Assembly: GCF_030052995.1 (NCBI RefSeq)
Contig: NZ_JASJPW010000001.1
Location: 2,098,001-2,162,000, forward strand
DNA: 64,000 nucleotides
Reading direction: 5' to 3'
Origin: Gemmobacter sp. 24YEA27
Lineage (GTDB): Bacteria > Pseudomonadota > Alphaproteobacteria > Rhodobacterales > Rhodobacteraceae
The translations under genes and the position numbers were made by a program. The notes under the pieces are model-generated. The model saw only the letters and a list, made by a program, of their open reading frames with translations, made no database searches and was not told the origin of the DNA. Position 1 is the stretch's first letter, and every line of letters starts with the position of its first letter. Shown here piece after piece: positions 58,377 through 64,000 of the stretch.

Positions 58377-58652
58377 GACAAACCAGTACCGCAAGTAAGC
58401 CATTGCATGCGCGAGGACCGTGCTGCAGGGCAGGATCTGTGCAAGCGGGCGCGTGAGCTGCTCAAACACAGCGAGCAGTTAGGAAAACCGCGTGGTCATC
58501 GTCACCTGATTCCCCGACGCCAGCCTGGGCAGCATCCGCAAAGCGATCAGCGGGCCATGGCCGGGCCGCCGGAGCCACCATCCGAACACCAGCAAAGCCG
58601 CGTGTTTCGCACGCGCCGGCTGCCAGTGCGAGGGCGTGTAAAAAGGCCCGGT
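58377..58652 (-). pseudogene. bioN: bioN remnant (ECF transporter T component)
   Basis: A broken energy-coupling permease. FYTPSHWQPARAKHAALLVF resembles the start of BioN. Further on MLPRLASGNQVTMTTRFS is followed by an in-frame TAA and then, in the same frame, LLAVFEQLTRPLAQIL, as expected for the coupling region of T components. Large parts are deleted, and it joins directly to bioM' without a stop. Confidence 0.5.
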
Positions 58653-58925
58653 CAGCGCCTCCATCCACATGCAGGCCTCGCGGCGTTTGATCTCTTGCCG
58701 GGGACGCGCGAAGGCCAGCTCTTCGGCGACGATTGGGAAGAGGATCCGATGGCCCGGGTTCAGAAAAAGGATGCCGATCGCCGAAAGTGCGGCGCGGCGG
58801 TTCTTAAACACTTCCTCGCCGTTGACGCTGACCGAACCGCTTTCTGCCGCGATCAGACCGACAATAGCCGCATGAAGCTGGTCTTGCCCGATCCGTCGCC
58901 GCCGATTCGGGCAATCAGAGCGGGC
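58653..58925 (-). pseudogene. bioM: bioM remnant (ECF transporter ATPase)
   Basis: Part of an ATPase. Walker A appears as GGDGSGKTSFMRLL, then, after a one-base shift, LIAAESGSVSVNGEEVFKNR, ALSAIGILFLNPGHRILFP and VAEELAFARPRQ, close to the LFQNPDHQIxFPTV-EELAF pattern of BioM. The signature, Walker B and switch regions are gone: the sequence runs from ALTG straight into bioN'. The N-terminal strand is not recognisable. A decayed gene. Confidence 0.6.
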
Positions 58926-59030
58926 TGGGACGGCCGCGCTTTTGTGGCCGGTCTGGACGGCGGGCCCGCAGCTGCCGGGCCCAATGTCACGCCCGCGCAG
59001 CCTCTGCGGCGTGTCGATGCGTGCTGTTCA

Positions 59031-59066
59031 GACAGAAACGCCCCGGGGCCAGGTGGCTCCGGGGCG
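59031..59066 (-). terminator. Intrinsic terminator after the glycine-zipper lipoprotein
   Basis: On the minus strand an 8-bp stem CGCCCCGG/CCGGGGCG (59066-59059 with 59046-59039) is followed by TTTCTGTC. It lies 98 bp past the lipoprotein stop. Confidence 0.6.
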
Positions 59067-59163
59067 GTGCGGAAATACGGTGTCCGGCTTACCGAACCGC
59101 ATCCGACGGGCGAATGCGGCATCGAAACCGGCAAATGCGCCTTGTGGTCAGCAGGCCTCAGGG

Positions 59164-59430
59164 TCAGCAGGCTGCGACGTAGCGCTGGCCGGCCGAGTTG
59201 CGGTAATAGCACTGACCCTTGGTCGAGGTCTGGCCGAGATAGGTGCCTGCGGCTGCTCCAAGAGCCGCGCCGATCAGCGCGCCTTTGCCCATATCGTCGC
59301 CCGAGGACAGAGCGGCGCCCGCTGCTGCGCCGGCAACGCCGCCGAGCACGGTGTTCTGGGTAGGCGTGGTTTCGACACAGGCGGAAAGCGCCAGGCCGGA
59401 GAGCGAGAGAGCAAGGACGATCGCTTTCAT
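59164..59430 (-). CDS. Glycine-zipper lipoprotein
   Basis: A small outer-membrane lipoprotein of 88 residues. Signal with lipobox LSAC (Cys at residue 18). Then a Gly/Ala zipper (VLGGVAGAAAGAALSSG; LIGAALGAAAGTYLG), of the kind found in OsmB/YMGG proteins, and a C-terminal QCYYRNSAGQRYVAAC with two Cys. Its role is probably in envelope stability, but this is an inference. Confidence 0.85.
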   Translation of the reverse strand: MKAIVLALSLSGLALSACVETTPTQNTVLGGVAGAAAGAALSSGDDMGKGALIGAALGAAAGTYLGQTSTKGQCYYRNSAGQRYVAAC

Positions 59431-59560
59431 GACAACCTCATATGGTTCGCTCCGCAGAGCTTTGGAGAGCTTTGGTTTTGGGCCGCGTGGTAAACGCGGC
59501 CCGATGCCATAAGGTTCCCTGACTGCAAAGCCTCAGTCAATTATCGCTTTCTGACAGGGA

Positions 59561-60838
59561 TCAACCCTGGCGGGCTGCCGCTACCGAGGCTTCTAGAATC
59601 CCGAGCGCTTCGGTGAAATGCGCCTCGGCGATGGTCAGCGGCGCAAGGAAACGCACCACATTGCCATAGACGCCACAGCTGAGCAGGATCAGCCCGCGCT
59701 TCAGCGCCTCGGCGATGACGCGTTTCACGATATCGCCATCGGGGTCGGTGGTGCCGGGCTTGCCGAATTCGGCCGCGATCATGAAACCGGGGCCGCGGAT
59801 GTCGATGATCTCGGGCGTGGTGGCGCGGATCTCTTCCAGCTTCTGCTTCAGACGCGAGCCGAGCTCGGTTGCGCGGGCATTCAGGCCCTCTTCCTCAACC
59901 ACATCGAGAACCGCATTGGCCGCTGCCACCGAAAGCGGATTGCCGGCATAGGTGCCGCCAAGGCCGCCGGGCTGGCTTGCATCCATCAGATCGGCACGTC
60001 CCGTTACAGCCGAGATCGGGAAACCGCCGCCAAGGCCCTTGGCCATGGTGGTCAGGTCTGCCGCCACGCCATGTGCTTCCATCGCAAACAGCGCGCCGGT
60101 GCGGCCGATGCCGGTCTGCACCTCATCGGCGATCAGCACGATGCCATGCTGGTCGCAAAGGGCACGCAGGGCTTTGATCAGATCGGTCGGCAGCGGGTAG
60201 AAGCCGCCTTCGCCCTGGACAGGTTCAAAGATGATGGCGGCGACGCGCTCGGGGTCGACATCGTTCTTGAAGAGCTTGGTGATGCCGTCCAGCGTGTCTT
60301 TGGTGGTGATGCCATGGATCTCCTGCGGGCAGGGAACATGGAAGACATCGGGCATCATCGCGCCGAAGCCCTTCTTATAGGGCTCGACCTTACCGGTCAG
60401 GGTCATGCCCATGAAGGTCCGGCCATGGAAGGCGCCACCAAGGGCGATCACCGCATTACGGCCGGTGGCACGGCGCGCAATCTTGATTGCGTTTTCAACG
60501 GCTTCGGCGCCGGTGGTGACGAAGATGGTTTTCTTCTTGAAATCACCCGGAACGGCCTCGTTCAGACGCTCGGCCAGACGGATGTAATTCTCATAGGGCA
60601 GGACCTGGTGGCAGGTATGGGTGAAACGGTCGAGCTGCGCCTTGACGGCCTCGATCACTTTCGGGTGGCGGTGCCCGGTATTGACGACCGCGATCCCGGC
60701 GGCAAAGTCGATATAGCGGTTGCCCTCGATATCCCAGACCTCGGCGTTTTCGGCGCGGTCGGCATAGATCTGCGTCGACATGCCGACGCCTCTGGAAATT
60801 GCATCTTCGCGGCGTTTGGCGACTTCGGCGTTTTTCAT
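59561..60838 (-). CDS. gabT: 4-aminobutyrate aminotransferase
   Basis: A class III PLP aminotransferase of 425 residues, E. coli GabT length, converting GABA and 2-oxoglutarate to succinic semialdehyde and glutamate. GHRHPKVIEAVKAQLDRFTHT, FVTTGAEAVENAIKIARRAT, IIFEPVQGEGGFYPLP, LIADEVQTGIGRTG and the PLP Lys in TTMAKGLGGGFPISAV are visible. The Met at 60838 has AGAGGAG eight bases upstream; a frame running to 61027 is rejected. No gabD is adjacent. Acetylornithine-type paralogues are less likely by these motifs. Confidence 0.93.
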   Translation of the reverse strand: MKNAEVAKRREDAISRGVGMSTQIYADRAENAEVWDIEGNRYIDFAAGIAVVNTGHRHPKVIEAVKAQLDRFTHTCHQVLPYENYIRLAERLNEAVPGDFKKKTIFVTTGAEAVENAIKIARRATGRNAVIALGGAFHGRTFMGMTLTGKVEPYKKGFGAMMPDVFHVPCPQEIHGITTKDTLDGITKLFKNDVDPERVAAIIFEPVQGEGGFYPLPTDLIKALRALCDQHGIVLIADEVQTGIGRTGALFAMEAHGVAADLTTMAKGLGGGFPISAVTGRADLMDASQPGGLGGTYAGNPLSVAAANAVLDVVEEEGLNARATELGSRLKQKLEEIRATTPEIIDIRGPGFMIAAEFGKPGTTDPDGDIVKRVIAEALKRGLILLSCGVYGNVVRFLAPLTIAEAHFTEALGILEASVAAARQG

Positions 60839-61137
60839 GGCAGGCTCCTCTGGGCACCGGGCGGCGCGCGCGCGGCAATGGCAGCGGCGGCTATACGCCC
60901 GCCGCTTTCTTGCGCGCATTCGACCAGATCGCCGGGCGCGGATCAATGAAAGCCATGAGGCCAGATCGGCGCATTCCTTCGCGCCAGTATGACCAGATCG
61001 GGGAGGGCGCCCGTGGTTGCAGCGCATTTTACGGCTTCTCTGCGAAAACGCCGGAAATTCGCGTTGGCGGGGGTAAATCTTCAGCTTTCGTTAACCAGGT
61101 GCCGCCAATGTCGGATCTGCGAATGAGGCGAGGTGAC
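60839..61137. other. Intergenic region between gabT and dprA
   Basis: 299 bp between divergent genes. A TTAACC near 61091 and several GAGG stretches are present, but no repeat, RNA motif or small gene is supported. Confidence 0.4.
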
Positions 61138-62339
61138 ATGGCGGACGGTCAGCTTTCGAACCCCACACACCCCACCCCACCCGTACGGAGGAGGAACGTC
61201 TCAATGTTCTTCGTCTCATTCGTTCCCGCAGGGTCGGCGCGGTCACCTTTCACCGGCTGGTCCTGGAACATGGCTCCGCCGCCGCTGCACTGGCCGCTTT
61301 GCCGGCGATTGCCCGGTCCGCCGGGGTCCAGGACTATGAAAGCTGTTCCGAAAGCGTTGCCAGCGCAGAACTCGTGGCCGGACGCAGGATCGGGGCGCGA
61401 CTGCTTTTCCATGGCGATCCGGATTACCCCGACATGCTGGCCGCGACCGAAGACGCGCCGCCCGTCCTCTGGTTGCAGGGCGATTCCACCCTGTTGCGGC
61501 GGCCGCTGGTGGCGATCATCGGCGCGCGCAATGCGTCTTCTCTGGGCGTCCGCATGGCGCGCAGACTGGCCAGGGACCTTGGCGAGGCAGGGTTCTGCAC
61601 TGTCTCGGGCCTTGCGCGCGGCATTGATGCCGAAGCGCATCTCGCAACGCTTGCGACAGGCACCATCGCGGTGCAGGCCGGAGGTGTCGATATCATATAC
61701 CCCCAGGAAAATGCCGGTCTCGCGGCGGATATCGCCCGCCAGGGGCTGCGGATCTCGGAACAGCCGCCGGGGCTGCAGCCGCATGCCCGGCATTTCCCGC
61801 TCCGAAACCGCATCGTGGCAGGGATGGCCCGGGCGGTGCTGGTGGTCGAGGCGGCGGCGCGGTCCGGCTCGCTGATCACGGCCCGGATGGCGCTTGATCT
61901 CGGGCGCGAGGTACTGGCGGTGCCCGGCCACCCGTTTGATGCGCGCTCCTCCGGCTGCAATCATCTGATCCGGGATGGTGCGGCTTTGCTGCGGGATGCG
62001 GGGGATGTGTTCGAGGCGCTTGGGACCGGCCGCGACAGGCTTGACCAGATCCGTAAACCTGCAGAACCTCTGGCCCGGATACCTGCAGCCAGGCCAGCCG
62101 TGTGCGCCCCGCAGACCGGGGCACCCACGCCCGAAAAACCGGCACGCGCCCCTGCTCTGAGCGAGACCGTGCGGCTGCATGGCATGATCCTCGACCGGCT
62201 CGGACCCAGCCCACTGGCCGAGGATCAGCTGATGCGCGATCTTTCGCTGTCCAGCGCGGCGCTGGTGCCGGAATTGCTGACACTCGAGCTTGAGGGGCGG
62301 ATCCAGCGGCAGCCCGGCGGGCTTTTGTCGCGGCGCTGA
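61138..62339 (+). pseudogene. dprA: DNA-protecting protein DprA with a frameshift near the start
   Basis: Loads RecA onto incoming single-stranded DNA in natural transformation. The frame from 61299 holds the Rossmann-like DprA core: IGARNASSLGVRMARRLA, TVSGLARGIDAEAHLA, HFPLRNRIVAGMA, GSLITARMALDLGREV, PGHPFDARSSGCNHLIRDG, and a C-terminal winged helix. Its own first codon would be a TTG without support. The N-terminal SAM-like part (RTEEERLNVLRLIRSRRVG) is open further upstream but has no start. The only good start, ATG 61138 (GAGGTGAC before it), is in another frame, joined if one C is restored in the C-rich run 61161-61182. About 400 residues corrected. Confidence 0.82.
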
Positions 62340-62370
62340 ACCGATGCAACAGTCCGGTACCCGTCAGACG

Positions 62371-62394
62371 ATTGTCAGCGTCACAGTTGACAAT
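62371..62394. promoter_or_regulatory. Inverted repeat with a -35-like TTGACA, upstream of topA
   Basis: ATTGTCA (62371-62377) and TGACAAT (62388-62394) can pair. The right arm contains TTGACA about 75 bp before topA. It may be the topA promoter or an operator; no -10 box was convincing. Confidence 0.35.
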
Positions 62395-62462
62395 TGCCCC
62401 TGTTACACCACATCTGGGACCGCCCATATTGCCTGTGTAGAATACGTTCCGGAAAGGGATTC

Positions 62463-64000
62463 ATGCCTGTCGTCGTAGTAGAATCTCCTGCCAAGGCCAA
62501 GACAATCAACAAATATCTTGGGCCGGACTATATCGTTCTCGCCTCTTATGGTCATGTTCGCGACCTGCCGCCCAAAGATGGTTCGGTCGATACCGAACAC
62601 GATTTCGCGATGAAATGGGAGGTGGCGCCCGAGAGCAAGAAGCATGTCCGGGCCATTGCCGAGGCGCTGAAAACCGATGATGCACTGATTCTCGCCACCG
62701 ACCCTGATCGTGAGGGTGAGGCGATTTCCTGGCATCTGAAAGAGGCGCTCGCCTCTTCGCTGAAAAAGGGCAAGACCGTCAGCCGCGTGACCTTTAACGC
62801 CATCACCAAGGATGCGGTGACCAAGGCGATGAAGGAGCCGCGCGAGGTCGATGAGCCGCTGGTCCATGCCTATCTGGCGCGGCGCGCGCTGGATTATCTG
62901 GTTGGCTTCACCCTCTCGCCGGTACTGTGGCGCAAGCTTCCGGGCGCGAAATCGGCGGGCCGTGTGCAATCGGTCTGTCTGCGCCTCATCGTCGAGCGCG
63001 AGATGGAGATCGAGGCCTTCAAGGCGCGGGAATACTGGTCGGTCAAGGCGATCCTGACCACGCCGCGTGGCCAGGAATTCGAGGCAAATCTTGTCACGCT
63101 CGGCGGGGCAAAGCTGCAAAAATTCGACATCCCGACGCTGGCTGCGGCCGAAATGGCGGTGCATGCCGTCACCTCGCGCCAGTTCACCGTCGCGGGTGTC
63201 GAGAGCAAACCCGCGAGCCGCAATCCCTGGCCGCCCTTCATGACCTCGACCCTGCAGCAAGAGGCCAGCCGCAAATTCGGCATGGGCGCGAAGCAGTGCA
63301 TGAACGCGGCGCAGCGCCTCTATGAGGCGGGCTATATTACCTATATGCGGACCGACGGCATCGATATGGCGCCCGAGGCGGTGATGGCCACGCGCGCCGA
63401 GATCGGAAGGCGGTTTGGTGACGCTTATGTCCCGAAAAGCCCGCGCATGTATAAGAACAAGGCGAAAAACGCCCAGGAGGCGCATGAATGTATCCGCCCG
63501 ACCGATATGTCGGCGGATCCATCAAAGCTGCGTGTCGAGGAAGACCAGCGCCGCCTTTATGACCTGATCTGGAAGCGCACCATCGCGAGCCAGATGGAAG
63601 CCGCTCGGATGGAGCGGACCGTGGTCGAGATCACCTCGCCCGATGGCCAGGTGGGGCTGCGCGCCAATGGTCAGGTCGTGTTGTTCGACGGCTTTCTCAA
63701 GGTCTATGATCAGGGTCGTGACGAGGAAGAGGATGATGAGGGCCGCCTGCCGCAGATCATGCAGGGCGAGGCGGTCAAACCGGCGCCCGGCGCGCTGAAA
63801 GAGGCGTTTTCCAAAGCTGCCGCGCGGTCGGCGGGCGACCAGGAAGAGCGCATCGCCTCGGCGGTTCTGGGCGAGGGCGGCGCGGTTCTGGCCTCGCAAA
63901 GCTTCACCCAGCCGCCCGCCCGCTATACCGAGGCGACGCTGGTCAAGCGGATGGAGGAGCTCGGGATCGGGCGCCCCTCGACCTATGCCTCGATCCTGAC
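62463..64000 (+). CDS. topA: DNA topoisomerase I, N-terminal part
   Basis: Relaxes negatively supercoiled DNA by single-strand passage. The window holds the first 512 codons; the gene continues past the end. The Toprim domain opens PVVVVESPAKAKTINKYLG and has ATDPDREGEAISWHL. The active-site Tyr lies in GYITYMRTDGIDMAPEA near residue 300, preceded by FMTSTLQQEASRKFGMGAK, and there is RPTDMSADPSKL after it. The ATG at 62463 follows GGAAAGGG. The dprA-topA pairing is typical of alphaproteobacteria. Confidence 0.97.
   Translation, partial: MPVVVVESPAKAKTINKYLGPDYIVLASYGHVRDLPPKDGSVDTEHDFAMKWEVAPESKKHVRAIAEALKTDDALILATDPDREGEAISWHLKEALASSLKKGKTVSRVTFNAITKDAVTKAMKEPREVDEPLVHAYLARRALDYLVGFTLSPVLWRKLPGAKSAGRVQSVCLRLIVEREMEIEAFKAREYWSVKAILTTPRGQEFEANLVTLGGAKLQKFDIPTLAAAEMAVHAVTSRQFTVAGVESKPASRNPWPPFMTSTLQQEASRKFGMGAKQCMNAAQRLYEAGYITYMRTDGIDMAPEAVMATRAEIGRRFGDAYVPKSPRMYKNKAKNAQEAHECIRPTDMSADPSKLRVEEDQRRLYDLIWKRTIASQMEAARMERTVVEITSPDGQVGLRANGQVVLFDGFLKVYDQGRDEEEDDEGRLPQIMQGEAVKPAPGALKEAFSKAAARSAGDQEERIASAVLGEGGAVLASQSFTQPPARYTEATLVKRMEELGIGRPSTYASIL

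Overview
The window is GC-rich alphaproteobacterial chromosome, most likely from the order Rhodobacterales (Rhodobacteraceae/Paracoccaceae). The evidence is gene content and order: ppiD-trpE; divergent fabI/pdxH; a double cold-shock-domain protein coupled to a DUF192 gene; a complete class Ib ribonucleotide reductase operon; a glycine betaine monooxygenase pair; rluD next to rpoH; bolA, a J-domain gene, cobS and cobT together; and dprA-topA. The genus cannot be fixed from sequence reading alone. Almost all of the window is core metabolism and housekeeping.

Layout. 1-9.2 kb: end of a GNAT gene, trpE, ppiD, an aminotransferase, gpt, a LysE-type exporter, fabI, pdxH, csp and a DUF192 protein. 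9.2-11.7 kb: a gene-poor stretch with tRNA-Pro(TGG), the N-terminal stub of a tyrosine recombinase and phage-like scraps, probably the scar of an integrated element. 11.7-15.9 kb: nrdHIEF behind a promoter overlapped by two NrdR-box-like sites. 16.2-19.1 kb: a PaaI-type thioesterase and the glycine betaine monooxygenase pair. 19.6-27.1 kb: a TPP-riboswitch-controlled operon thiD-thiO-thiS-thiG-thiE-thiF-thiY-tenA-thiZ-thiX. It makes the thiazole moiety, salvages pyrimidine by import plus TenA, and has no thiC here. 27.1-43.7 kb: glmS-glmU, gph, rpoH, a hydrolase, rluD, rnd, sufE, pepP, cobT, cobS and a J-domain protein. 43.7-57.4 kb: bolA, SRPBCC, NUDIX, a broken pepN, a lytic transglycosylase, gatB, a guanidine-II riboswitch with its SMR exporter, a HisC-like aminotransferase, suhB, an L,D-transpeptidase and divergent metR/metF. 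57.6-64 kb: aroQ, the ruins of a biotin ECF transporter (bioMNY), a glycine-zipper lipoprotein, gabT, a frameshifted dprA, and topA running off the end.

Points beyond plain annotation. (1) A guanidine-II (mini-ykkC) riboswitch lies directly before the SMR gene at 50.9 kb and identifies it as a guanidinium exporter. (2) There are six single-base frameshifts: four in pepN, one in thiF and one in dprA. Each is explained by loss of one C, and all lie in + strand genes, so either real decay or a systematic read error. (3) A decayed bioM-bioN-bioY row lies downstream of aroQ. (4) A family of GC-rich hairpin elements with an AAATATCCC-type core recurs in seven intergenic gaps, sometimes head to head. 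(5) An 18-bp perfect palindrome lies between the divergent gbcA and thi operons. I found no intact prophage, CRISPR array, toxin-antitoxin pair or defence cluster, and nothing I would call a new multi-gene system.
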